Below are positions 42,737-51,177 of a stretch of 64,000 bases of DNA, in pieces (position 1 is the first letter of the stretch; every line of letters begins with the position of its first letter). The notes beneath the pieces were generated by a model that was given only the letters and a program-made list of their open reading frames with translations, did not search any database and was not told the DNA's origin. Position numbers and translations under genes: made by a program. Origin of the DNA: JBDTSW01 sp963782605 (lineage in GTDB: Bacteria > Actinomycetota > Thermoleophilia > Solirubrobacterales > 70-9); the NCBI GenBank assembly GCA_963782605.1, contig CAWAKK010000003.1:30319-94318 (forward strand). The letters are read 5' to 3'.

Positions 42737-44905
42737 TCAGGAAGGGTCTGGATCAACGCTGACCGCCACGGCGCCAGAGCGCAGGTCGCCGGCCAGGCTC
42801 TCGACGACGTCCCGCACGGCGTCCAGCGCTTCAGCGCGCCGAGGGGCCTTCACAAGAAGCTGACGACGATGGCGCCCGCGGAGCCTGAAGCGCGGTGCCG
42901 GACCCAGAAGTGATGCGCCCTCGGGCAGAAGCTGCTCGAGCGCCACGCGCACTCGCGTGGCGGAGGCGTGGACCACCCGGGCATCCTCGGCAGTGAGCTC
43001 GACCCGGATCAGATGGGCGAACGGCGGGTAACCGAGCGCGCGCCGGCGCTCGAGCTCGGCGGCGAGGAAGCCCGCCGCGTCGTGCCGCGCTGCGTATCGG
43101 ATCGCCTCCGCATCGGGGGCGAGCGTCTGTACGAGCACGCGTCCGCCCCGCGGGCCCCGCCCGCTGCGGCCCGCCAGCTGGGCGACGAGCGCGAAGGTCC
43201 TCTCCTCTGAGCGGAAGTCCGGGAAGCGGAGGGTCGCGTCGGCGTCGAGAACGACTCCAAGAACGACGTCGGGGAAGTCATGCCCCTTGGCCACCATCTG
43301 GGTGCCAATCAGAACCCCAGCGTCCGCACGGTCGAACCGGGCGAGGATCTCGCCGTGCCCTCCGGGACCGGCGGCCGTGTCGGAGTCGAGGCGAAAGACC
43401 GGCAGGGGGCCAGCCACGCTGGCGACCAGCTGCTCTGCCCGCTCGGTTCCCGCGCCGTGGCGAGCGAGGCTCACCGAGCCACATTCCCCGCAGGCGGGCG
43501 GGATTGGCGCCCGGTACCCGCAGTGGTGGCAGCGCAGCTCGGTTGCGTGCACGACGAGCGAAACGTCGCAAGCGGGACAGCTCCACGCATGGCCGCACGA
43601 GCGACAGTCGAGAAACGGCGCCCAGCCCCGGCGGTTCAGCAGGACGATTGCCTTGCCACCCTGGGCGGCCACCGCCGTGAGCGCGTCTCGGGTGCGGGCA
43701 TGAAGTGGGCCAGCCGCGCCCGACCGCTCTCGCATGTCCAGCACTTCGACTTCGGGCAGTGGCTGGCCGTCCGCCCGCCGGGGCAACTCGAGTCGATCCA
43801 GGGCGATCCAGCTCTCGGGGCGCGGGGTGGCGGTACCCGCAACCAAAACGGCGCCGTTGTCAGCAGCGCGCCGACGGGCAACGTCGCGCGCGTCGTAGCG
43901 AGGATCCCCCTCCTGCTTGTACGAAGACTCGTGTTCCTCGTCGATGATGATCAGCCCCAGCCCATCGATCGGGGCGAAGACCGCCGATCGAGGTCCCACG
44001 GCCACCCGTGCCACGCCGGCCCGAAGACGCCGCCACTCGTCGCGGCGCTCTCCTGGGGAGAGCTTTGAGTGAAGCACGGCGACGCGCTCGCCGAGGCGAT
44101 CGCGAAAGCGGGCCACGGTTTGTGGGGTGAGCGCGATCTCTGGCACGAGGGCGATCACGCCCCTGCCGCGATCGAGGGCCGCCTGCGCCGCGGTGAGGTA
44201 GACCTCGGTCTTGCCCGAGCCGGTGATCCCGTGCAGGAGGAGTTGCCGGGGCTCGCCGTCGAGCGCGGACACGATCGCGCTCGTCGCCGCGCGCTGATCG
44301 GCGTTCAGCGCGACGGGCCGGGGCGGGGCCCCCACGGCGGGCGGGGAGGGGCGGCGGCGCACCACGACCTCTCGCAGGGAGATCAGTCCCTTCGTCTCCA
44401 GCCGGCGCAACGCGGCGCGGTCGCCTTCGAGCTGGGTCGATGGCAGCTCCGACCCCGCCGCGTCGAGAGCTCCGAGCACTGCGCGCTGGCGGCTGCCGAG
44501 GCGCACGGCCCCGTCGAGCGCGGCGCCGCCGGCGGGAGTGATCTCCGCGCGCAGCTCCCGCTTGGGAGCCGGGGCGCGCCCGGTGGCGACCGTACCCGGA
44601 GGCAGTACGAGCTCCAAGCCGCGGGCGGGAGTGGAGCAGTACTCGCGTGCCACCCAGAGCCCCAGGTTCGCGAGCTCGGGGGAGACGCCGGCTGCAAGCG
44701 CCTCGATTGGCTCAACGAGGCGTTCAGGTGGCAGCTCGCTCGCCTCCGCGACCTCGACGACGACGCCGAGTAGGCGCCGCGGGCCGAAGGGGACCCGCAG
44801 CACGGTTCCCACCCCCACCTCACCGAGACGGTCGGGCAGCAGGTAGTCGAAAGGGCCGCGCAGCGCACGGGCGGTTACGAGCGGCTCGACCCTGGCGATA
44901 GCCAT
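42737..44905 (-). CDS. priA: primosomal protein N' (replication restart helicase PriA)
   Basis: 722 residues. DNA-binding N-terminal domain (PFDYLLPDRLGEVGVGTVLRVPF), then helicase core with Walker A GITGSGKTEV, DEEH box IIIDEEHESSYKQEG, and a zinc region with CRSCGHAWSCPACD and CHHCGYRAPIPPACGECG. The final helicase motif reads QLAGRSGRG. Unlike the actinobacterial PriA proteins described as lacking ATPase motifs, this one keeps them. ATG 44905 has a TAGCCT box 9 nt upstream. Head of priA-def-fmt-rsmB-(zinc ribbon)-rpe. Confidence 0.95.
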   Translation of the reverse strand: MAIARVEPLVTARALRGPFDYLLPDRLGEVGVGTVLRVPFGPRRLLGVVVEVAEASELPPERLVEPIEALAAGVSPELANLGLWVAREYCSTPARGLELVLPPGTVATGRAPAPKRELRAEITPAGGAALDGAVRLGSRQRAVLGALDAAGSELPSTQLEGDRAALRRLETKGLISLREVVVRRRPSPPAVGAPPRPVALNADQRAATSAIVSALDGEPRQLLLHGITGSGKTEVYLTAAQAALDRGRGVIALVPEIALTPQTVARFRDRLGERVAVLHSKLSPGERRDEWRRLRAGVARVAVGPRSAVFAPIDGLGLIIIDEEHESSYKQEGDPRYDARDVARRRAADNGAVLVAGTATPRPESWIALDRLELPRRADGQPLPEVEVLDMRERSGAAGPLHARTRDALTAVAAQGGKAIVLLNRRGWAPFLDCRSCGHAWSCPACDVSLVVHATELRCHHCGYRAPIPPACGECGSVSLARHGAGTERAEQLVASVAGPLPVFRLDSDTAAGPGGHGEILARFDRADAGVLIGTQMVAKGHDFPDVVLGVVLDADATLRFPDFRSEERTFALVAQLAGRSGRGPRGGRVLVQTLAPDAEAIRYAARHDAAGFLAAELERRRALGYPPFAHLIRVELTAEDARVVHASATRVRVALEQLLPEGASLLGPAPRFRLRGRHRRQLLVKAPRRAEALDAVRDVVESLAGDLRSGAVAVSVDPDPS

Positions 44906-44914
44906 TCGTGCCGC

Positions 44915-44920
44915 AGGCTA
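44915..44920 (-). promoter_or_regulatory. -10 box of priA
   Basis: TAGCCT, 9 nt before ATG 44905, in the divergent gap with the PH-domain gene. Confidence 0.4.
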
Positions 44921-44972
44921 GGCGCCGGCACGGATGACTCCCGTCCGCACGCATCCCCGTCGCGATGGGAGA

Positions 44973-44978
44973 TAGGAT
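44973..44978 (+). promoter_or_regulatory. -10 box of the PH-domain gene
   Basis: TAGGAT, 7 nt before GTG 44986. It makes GTG 44986 the likely start instead of the in-frame ATG 44965, which precedes the box. Confidence 0.5.
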
Positions 44979-44985
44979 CGCCCTC

Positions 44986-45519
44986 GTGGCGCCGAAGCTG
45001 CACCCTGGCGAGCGGGTTCTCTATGAGGGCCATCCGTCCTGGCGGTCGATCCTCGACTTCTATGTGAAGGGGCTGATCGCGACTGCGTTGGTCTGTCTCG
45101 CGGTTGCGCTCATCGTCGACGAGGCCGGCACAACCACGATCGTCGCCATCGTGGGCGTGGCGATCACGATCCTTGCGGGGTTCATCAAGCGGGTCGCGAC
45201 CTCGTACACGATCACCGACCGTCGCCTTCACATCAAGCGAGGAATCGTCTCGCGAACCATTCAGGAGACGCGCCTCGAGCGCGTTCAGAACGTGAACTAC
45301 CACCAGGGCGTGATCCAGCGCATTCTCCAGATCGGAGACGTCGACTTCGACACCGCCGCCGGGGACGACTACAACTTCACCTTCGCCGGCGTCGCCGAGC
45401 CGGCGGATGTGGTTCACCAAGTCGACAAGGCCACCCACCGCGCCGGCACCGACAGCATGGGCCAGCCGGAAGCGGTGCCTCCCCCCACGGCGCCTACCCA
45501 GCAGCAGCCACCGGCTTAG
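44986..45519 (+). CDS. membrane protein with bacterial PH (YdbS-like) domain
   Basis: 177 residues. After KLHPGERVLYEGHPSWRSI come two membrane segments (about 21-45 and 49-68) and a YdbS-type PH domain (TITDRRLHIKRGIVSRTIQETRLERVQNVNYHQG) that would face the cytoplasm. A Pro/Gln-rich tail ends it. The function of these proteins is mostly unknown; some are in stress resistance operons. It converges on metK. Confidence 0.85.
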   Translation: MAPKLHPGERVLYEGHPSWRSILDFYVKGLIATALVCLAVALIVDEAGTTTIVAIVGVAITILAGFIKRVATSYTITDRRLHIKRGIVSRTIQETRLERVQNVNYHQGVIQRILQIGDVDFDTAAGDDYNFTFAGVAEPADVVHQVDKATHRAGTDSMGQPEAVPPPTAPTQQQPPA

Positions 45520-45524
45520 CCCGA

Positions 45525-45539
45525 GAGCGTGGACCGCTC
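45525..45539. terminator. hairpin between PH-domain gene and metK
   Basis: GAGCG-TGGAC-CGCTC, a 5-bp stem that overlaps the metK stop codon region; a possible two-way terminator. Confidence 0.35.
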
Positions 45540-46800
45540 AGGCGGGAGCGCGTGACGGCACGCCCGAGCCCGCAAGGCCCGCAGCCTCGCGAAGGGCCTC
45601 CGCCCGGTTCGTCCGCTCCCAGGTGAAGTCGGCATCGTCGCGGCCGAAGTGCCCGTACGCCGCGGTCTTCTGGAAGATCGGGCGGTGCAGGCGTAACTCG
45701 GCACGAACGGCTCCCGGGCGCAGGTCGAAATGCTGGTTCACCAGCTCCGTGATGCGACCCCTTGAGATCTTCTCCGTGCCAAAGGTCTCGACCATGAGCG
45801 AGACCGGGTGCGCCACGCCGATCGCATAGGCAACCTGCACCTCGCAACGATCGGCGAGCCCGGCCGCGACGACGTTCTTGGCGACCCACCGGGCCGCATA
45901 GGCCGCCGAGCGGTCGACCTTTGAGGGGTCCTTTCCGGAGAACGCGCCGCCGCCGTGGCGCGCTGCGCCCCCGTAGGTATCGACGATGATCTTCCGCCCG
46001 GTGAGCCCCGCGTCGCCGACCGGCCCGCCGATGACGAAGCGCCCGGTCGGGTTGACGAGGAAGTTGGCTTTCGTGTTGAGCTTGCGCTCGTCGTAGAGCT
46101 CCGCCGGCAGAATGGGATGCAGCACGTGCTCCCAGAGGTCCGGGCGGATCAGCGTGTCGCAGTCGACGCCGTCGCGGTGCTGGGTCGAGATCAGGAGCTT
46201 CTCGATCTCGACGGGGCTGCCGTTCTCGTAGCGGACCGTGACTTGGACCTTGCCGTCCGGGCGCAGGTAGGGCACGACCTCAGCTTTGCGAACCTCGGCG
46301 AGTCGGTGCGCGACTCGGTGGGCCAGCGAGATGGGCAGCGGCATCAGCTCGGGCGTTTCGCGGGTCGCGTAGCCGAACATCATCCCCTGATCGCCGGCCC
46401 CGGCTGCATCGAACTCGTCCTCGTCCGCCGAGTCGGTACGGCTCTCCAGCGCGTGATCGACACCCTGCGCGATGTCTGGGGACTGCTTGTCGATCGCGTT
46501 GATCACCGCGCAGGAGTCGGCGGAGAACCCGAGGTCGGCGTCCGTGTAGCCGATGCGCCGAATCGTTTCCCTCGCTACCGTTGGGATGTCGACGTAGGTG
46601 TGGGTTGAGATCTCGCCCGAGACGATCACGAGCCCGGTGTTGACGAGCGTCTCGCAGGCAACGCGGCCGTTTGGATCGTCGCGTAAGACGGCGTCGAGAA
46701 CGCCATCCGAGATCTGATCGGCAATCTTGTCGGGATGGCCCTCGGTAACGGATTCCGAGGTGAAGAGGTACTCGTACTCGGAGAGGCGCTCGTCACTCAT
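45538..46800 (-). CDS. metK: S-adenosylmethionine synthetase
   Basis: 420 residues. It makes SAM from methionine and ATP. Seen: SVTEGHPDKIADQISD, GAGDQGMMFGYA, FVIGGPVGDAGLTGRKIIVDTYGG and GGGAFSGKDPSKVDRSAAYAAR. All Mg, K and ATP sites are present. A TACAGT box 8 nt before the ATG implies a leaderless mRNA, which rules out a SAM riboswitch, and a 24-bp near-palindrome lies just upstream of it. Confidence 0.97.
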   Translation of the reverse strand: MSDERLSEYEYLFTSESVTEGHPDKIADQISDGVLDAVLRDDPNGRVACETLVNTGLVIVSGEISTHTYVDIPTVARETIRRIGYTDADLGFSADSCAVINAIDKQSPDIAQGVDHALESRTDSADEDEFDAAGAGDQGMMFGYATRETPELMPLPISLAHRVAHRLAEVRKAEVVPYLRPDGKVQVTVRYENGSPVEIEKLLISTQHRDGVDCDTLIRPDLWEHVLHPILPAELYDERKLNTKANFLVNPTGRFVIGGPVGDAGLTGRKIIVDTYGGAARHGGGAFSGKDPSKVDRSAAYAARWVAKNVVAAGLADRCEVQVAYAIGVAHPVSLMVETFGTEKISRGRITELVNQHFDLRPGAVRAELRLHRPIFQKTAAYGHFGRDDADFTWERTNRAEALREAAGLAGSGVPSRAPA

Positions 46801-46808
46801 CGCACGCG

Positions 46809-46814
46809 ACTGTA
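46809..46814 (-). promoter_or_regulatory. -10 box of metK
   Basis: TACAGT, 8 nt before ATG 46800. Confidence 0.5.
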
Positions 46815-46838
46815 GCGTTTGGCCAGCTGGCCGAACGC
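46815..46838 (-). promoter_or_regulatory. near-perfect palindrome upstream of metK, candidate operator
   Basis: GCGTTTGGCCAG and CTGGCCGAACGC form a 24-bp inverted repeat with a single mismatch. It directly abuts the -10 box and covers the spacer to the -35 region. It is also 15 bp past the stop of the DUF3352 gene, so it may double as its terminator. Confidence 0.5.
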
Positions 46839-46853
46839 AGCTTTCCCCTCGCC

Positions 46854-48719
46854 CTAACGCTCATCTCCCGGCTCTTTCGAGCCCTCGATCACAAGCCGCA
46901 GGTCCGTCGCGATCGCCGTCTCCTGAGCGTCCACCGCGAGGGCCGCTGCATCAAGGCGGCCCAGTTCGGGAGCGAGCTCGGCGTAGGCGGCGCTCTCGGC
47001 AAGCCCCTGGCGCTCACCGAGGTTGATCAGGCCCGCCAGATCCAGGAAAACGAGCATCGAGACCTCGTCATCGGCGGCGAGGTCATCGGTGGCCGCGACA
47101 AACGAATCCTCATCGGCCAGACCGCCGTCGCCGCTGATCACCTGCTCGACGGCGCTGGGTTGTGAGGCGACGGCAAGGCGTCCGTCCAAGAGCGCGTAGG
47201 TGAGGTTGAGCGTAGGTCCAAGGCGAAGGATCTGCAGCTCGACCCCATCGGCCTCGCGCGTCTCGAAGACGGGTGCCTGGAGGGCAATACCCGGGTCGAG
47301 CGCCTTCGAGATCGGGCCCTGCAGTCGCGCGAGGGCCTGGCGCGCCTCCTGGGTGTCGACCCCTTCGGCGAGAAACTGGATTACCGGCACCGACTCCTGG
47401 CCCGTGGGCAGAGGCGCCGGCCCGCTCGGCAGACCCTCTGGGAGAGCCGGCCCAGGGCCATCATCCTCGCCCTTGGCATCGGCGACGCCCGGCTGCAGTG
47501 CGATCGCCGTTTCGCCGCCGAATGCCGCCAGCAGATCCTTCTCGACGTCCACCTCACCCAGATCGGCTAAACGCTCGGCGGCAGCTGTGACCTCTTTGGC
47601 GAGGGCGGGCGACTCGGCAGCGGCCTGCTCGAGCAAACTCGAGACCGTGGTTGCCGGATCCGCGATGCCCACGTACGCGAGTGTCTCGCTTCCGAGCACG
47701 TCTGGCAGATTTGGCTCGAACCGAGGGAAGGCGGCGAAAAATCCGGGGCGCTCCTCCGCCCGCGCCGGGTCGAGCTCGCTGCGCACGGCGAGCTCGATCG
47801 AGTCCTCCGCGGAACCCAGAGAGACGGCTGCGCCGCGCGTTGCGGTCACGTCGACGAACGGCTCCAGGGGTGCGAGCGGGCTCCTCGGAGACGAGATCAA
47901 GCGGCGCGTCCCCTGCTCGGAGAGATAGGCGGTGACGAACCGCTCTCCGGGAAGCTCGTGGCGCACTTCGCGGGCGAGTGAGTCGTCGGCGAGCGCTGTG
48001 GCGCCATCAGCTCCGGTCGATGCGTCGATCACGCTGCGGACCCCGGCCTGGGTCCCGATCGCGCGGAAACCCTCAACCGATGCGGTCGCGAGGCCACCCG
48101 CGCCGGTGCGCACCTCGATCCCGTCGTATTCGGTTGTCGCGGCCTCCCGCGGAGAGATACCCGCGGCGAACTCAGCGGCGAGCTCCGCATCCCCCTCTTC
48201 GAGCAGCTGCACCTGCTCGGCGGCCCGGCCACTCGGGAGGAACGCCACAGCGGCCTGACCGCCGAACCAAGGCGCCAGATCCCGCTCGAAGTCGGCCGGC
48301 TCGCCGCCTGGGCCGGGGATCTGCCCGACCAGGTTGTCGACGACCTGCCGAGAGAACCCAGGCAGCTCGTCCGCCATCGCGGCTGCGGACGTGAACTGAT
48401 CACTGTCGGGATCGAGCTCCAGGTGGACGTAGGCGAGGGCGTCCGCCGGCACCAACTCCTCGGCGTCGTCGGGTGGCGCACAGGCATCTCCGCCCGGCAG
48501 CTGGCAGGGAAGCGCCGGCCAGGCGATGCCGAGCAGGACAATCAGCACAATCGCGCCGAGCACCGCCGCAACGAGTTGGCGTCGTGTCGGCGAGGTGAGG
48601 CTGTCCCAGAAGCGACCTCCACCACTCTTGGCCGCGTGCGGGACCCGGGCCAGGCGAGCCAGGGTCCCGGTCTCGCCGCTCTCGGACGACCGGTGCCTCT
48701 TGGGTGACGGGCGGCGCAA
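46854..48719 (-). CDS. DUF3352 domain-containing membrane protein
   Basis: 621 residues. A basic cytoplasmic N-terminus of about 45 residues, one membrane segment (LVAAVLGAIVLIVLLGIAWPAL) and a large extracellular part resembling DUF3352, with two similar halves marked by ALAYVHLELDPD and SETLAYVGIADP. Two Cys (about 72 and 80) follow the membrane segment. The family's function is unknown. It follows der by 9 bp and may be in its operon. Confidence 0.8.
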   Translation of the reverse strand: MRRPSPKRHRSSESGETGTLARLARVPHAAKSGGGRFWDSLTSPTRRQLVAAVLGAIVLIVLLGIAWPALPCQLPGGDACAPPDDAEELVPADALAYVHLELDPDSDQFTSAAAMADELPGFSRQVVDNLVGQIPGPGGEPADFERDLAPWFGGQAAVAFLPSGRAAEQVQLLEEGDAELAAEFAAGISPREAATTEYDGIEVRTGAGGLATASVEGFRAIGTQAGVRSVIDASTGADGATALADDSLAREVRHELPGERFVTAYLSEQGTRRLISSPRSPLAPLEPFVDVTATRGAAVSLGSAEDSIELAVRSELDPARAEERPGFFAAFPRFEPNLPDVLGSETLAYVGIADPATTVSSLLEQAAAESPALAKEVTAAAERLADLGEVDVEKDLLAAFGGETAIALQPGVADAKGEDDGPGPALPEGLPSGPAPLPTGQESVPVIQFLAEGVDTQEARQALARLQGPISKALDPGIALQAPVFETREADGVELQILRLGPTLNLTYALLDGRLAVASQPSAVEQVISGDGGLADEDSFVAATDDLAADDEVSMLVFLDLAGLINLGERQGLAESAAYAELAPELGRLDAAALAVDAQETAIATDLRLVIEGSKEPGDER

Positions 48720-48728
48720 GCTCGCTAC

Positions 48729-50081
48729 CTACGCCCGCTGCTCTTGCTGGCTCGCCGCGCGCCGCCGGGAGCGCCCGGAGCGGGGCACGAAATCGATTAC
48801 CAGCGGCACTCCCTCCAGGCCGTAGGCCTCTCGCAGCCGGTTCTCGAGGTAGTAGGCCCAGTCCCGGGTGATGAGGCGCCGATCATTTACCTGGATCGCG
48901 ATTCGGGGCGGGTTGACCTCCACCTGAGCGGAGTAGTAGAGGCGCAGGCGACGACCACGGCGCGCGGGCGGCGGCCGGTCCGCCACGACGTCGGCGACGA
49001 CGCGGTTGAGCGCGGGCGTCGGGATTCGCTGCGCCCGCAGGTCGGCCAGCATCACCGCGCGGTCGAGCAGCTTCTCGACGTTGCGCGGCGCAGTGGCCGA
49101 GGAGGTGATGAGCGGTGGGCGCTGGCGTACGCGCTTCGCAAGCCGGGCGACAGCATCCTCCAGGTCGGTACCGCCGAGGTCCCATTTGTTGAGCGCGACG
49201 AGCGTGGCGCAACCGGTCCTCATGGCAAGCTCGGCGACCCGCAGGTCCTCGGCGGTGACCCCCTCGGAGGCGTCGCAGACAATGATCGCAACGTCAGCCC
49301 GCTCGGCCGCTCGCTCAGAGCGAAGCTGCGCGTAGTAGTCGATCGTGCCGGCGACCTTGCTGCGCCGTCGCAGCCCTGCCGTGTCGATCAGGCTCACGCG
49401 CCGCCCGCGCCAATCCAGCTCGGTGTCGATCGAGTCCCGCGTCGTCCCAGCCACCTCGGAGACGATCACGCGGTCGGCCCGCAGCATGCGGTTGACCAGT
49501 GATGACTTGCCGACGTTCGGGCGCCCGATGATCGCGACGCGCACGGGATCCTCCGCATCGGCCTCGGCCTCCGGGACCGCCGACCGGGCGAGCTCGGCCA
49601 TGCGGTCGAGCAGGTCACCGGTCCCGTGCCCATGGGTCGCCGAGACCGGCATGGGCTCGCCGAAGCCAAGCCGGTTGAGCTCGGCGGCGAGCGGCTCGTC
49701 CTCCACCCGGTCGACCTTGTTGGCCACCGCGATCACGGGGAGGTGGGAGCGCCTCAGGATGTCCGCAACCTCGACGTCGCCGGGCCCCAGTCCGGCCCGA
49801 ACGTCGACGACCAGGGCTACGGCGTCGGAGTCGGCGATCGCCTCGCGCGCCTGCTGTTGAACAGCGCGCGAGAGCGAATCTTGGGCGGCGAGATCCACCC
49901 CACCCGTGTCGACGAGCCGAAACCTGACCCCGTTCCACTCGCACTCGAACGCCTTGCGGTCCCGCGTCACCCCCGCGTCGCGGTGGACCACCGCCTCGCG
50001 GCCTCCCACCAGCCGGTTGATCAGCGTCGACTTGCCGACATTGGGGAAGCCCACGACCGCGATCTCGGGCATACGGCTCAT
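48729..50081 (-). CDS. der: ribosome biogenesis GTPase Der (EngA)
   Basis: 450 residues with two GTPase domains in a row and a KH-like C-terminal domain. P-loops: GFPNVGKSTL (about 10-19) and GRPNVGKSSL (about 184-193); DTGG/DTAG and NKVD/NKWD motifs are in both. It matures the 50S subunit. A basic tail (SGRSRRRAASQQEQ) is extra. It overlaps the cmk stop by ATGA; the cmk-der pair is standard in Actinobacteria. Confidence 0.96.
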   Translation of the reverse strand: MSRMPEIAVVGFPNVGKSTLINRLVGGREAVVHRDAGVTRDRKAFECEWNGVRFRLVDTGGVDLAAQDSLSRAVQQQAREAIADSDAVALVVDVRAGLGPGDVEVADILRRSHLPVIAVANKVDRVEDEPLAAELNRLGFGEPMPVSATHGHGTGDLLDRMAELARSAVPEAEADAEDPVRVAIIGRPNVGKSSLVNRMLRADRVIVSEVAGTTRDSIDTELDWRGRRVSLIDTAGLRRRSKVAGTIDYYAQLRSERAAERADVAIIVCDASEGVTAEDLRVAELAMRTGCATLVALNKWDLGGTDLEDAVARLAKRVRQRPPLITSSATAPRNVEKLLDRAVMLADLRAQRIPTPALNRVVADVVADRPPPARRGRRLRLYYSAQVEVNPPRIAIQVNDRRLITRDWAYYLENRLREAYGLEGVPLVIDFVPRSGRSRRRAASQQEQRA

Positions 50082-50716
50082 GCCAGCCCTCGCTCTCGCG
50101 CGACGCCCGCCAGGAGCTCGACGACCGCGTCCGGGTCGAGGTCCGTGGTATCGACCTCGATGGCGTCGTCGGCCGGCAACATGGCGCCATGCTGGCGACC
50201 TGAGTCACGCTCGTCCCGGGAGTTGATCGCCTCGAGTGCGCCGGCTGCATCCTCGCCGGTCTGCGCGGCTCGGCGGCGTGCGCGCTCCCCCGTTTCGGCC
50301 GTCAGGTAGATCTTGAGGGGCGCGTTCGGGCTCACGACCGTGCCGATGTCCCTGCCCTCGGCCACATAGTCGCCCGAGTCGATCAGCGCCCGCTGCCGCT
50401 TGAGCATCGCCGCCCTCACGCCCGGATGCACCGACCCACGCGAGGCGGCCTCCGAGATCGACGGATCGCGAATCTCCGCGGTGACGTCTTCGCCGTCGAG
50501 CTCGACGCGCCCATGGTCGAAGGTGATCGTCAATGAGTCGGCGAGCCTCGAGAGCGCCTCACCATCGGTCGGGTCTATCTCGGCCCGCCGCGCCGCAACC
50601 GCGACACAGCGGTACATGGCTCCCGAGTCGAGGTACGTGATGCCAAGCCGCTCAGCGAGCGCGCGAGCGACCGTGGACTTTCCGGCTCCGGCAGGGCCGT
50701 CGATGGCGATGACCAT
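50078..50716 (-). CDS. cmk: cytidylate kinase
   Basis: 212 residues. It phosphorylates CMP and dCMP. IDGPAGAGKSTVARALAERLG (P-loop), YLDSGAMYRCVA (substrate), VAEGRDIGTVV and the LID Arg set RARRRAAQ are complete. ATG 50716 follows a TATCCT box by 10 nt. In many Actinobacteria it follows aroA; here a divergent cupin gene is inserted between them. Confidence 0.95.
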   Translation of the reverse strand: MVIAIDGPAGAGKSTVARALAERLGITYLDSGAMYRCVAVAARRAEIDPTDGEALSRLADSLTITFDHGRVELDGEDVTAEIRDPSISEAASRGSVHPGVRAAMLKRQRALIDSGDYVAEGRDIGTVVSPNAPLKIYLTAETGERARRRAAQTGEDAAGALEAINSRDERDSGRQHGAMLPADDAIEVDTTDLDPDAVVELLAGVARERGLA

Positions 50717-50726
50717 GGCCGCGACG

Positions 50727-50732
50727 AGGATA
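50727..50732 (-). promoter_or_regulatory. -10 box of cmk
   Basis: TATCCT, 10 nt before ATG 50716. Confidence 0.45.
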
Positions 50733-50780
50733 GAGTTGCGCCAGCGGGCAGCCCCCGCCACGGAACTCACGGAGGAGCGC

Positions 50781-51107
50781 ATGGAGAGCTGGGACCTATC
50801 GACAATCGACGTTGAGCCACACCAACCAGTCGTGCTCGACTCCGAGGATGAGGGCCGCGCGATCGTCATCAACCTGCCTGCAGGCGAGAAGCTGAGCGAG
50901 CATCAGGTCCACGAGCGCGCCTGGGTGCTCGTCATCTCTGGCCAGGTGAGAATCGACCTCCCCGACGGCACCTCGACGAACGGGGGCGCAGGCCTCCTTG
51001 CGATCTTCGACCCTGCCGAACGCCACGAGGTGAGCGCCGACGAGGACTCCCGCATCCTGCTCGTCCTCGCGCCGTGGCCCGGTGACGGGCACCCGCGCCG
51101 GCGCTAG
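50781..51107 (+). CDS. cupin-domain protein
   Basis: 108 residues with a single beta-barrel cupin fold: LPAGEKLSEHQVHERAWVLVISGQVRIDLPDG and AIFDPAERHEVSADEDSRILLVLAP, giving His and Glu/His positions suited to metal binding, although motif 1 lacks the full His pair. The substrate is unknown. It has a strong ribosome site (GGAGGAG, 4 nt before the ATG), unusual in this window, and no TAnnnT box close to the start. It sits between cmk and aroA on the opposite strand, which hints at insertion. Confidence 0.85.
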   Translation: MESWDLSTIDVEPHQPVVLDSEDEGRAIVINLPAGEKLSEHQVHERAWVLVISGQVRIDLPDGTSTNGGAGLLAIFDPAERHEVSADEDSRILLVLAPWPGDGHPRRR

Positions 51108-51177
51108 CGACCCACGCGGCAACTGGCGGCAGTCCCGTCCGGAGGACTCCCGCTGGCGCTTCTGGCTGTCGCTGTTC

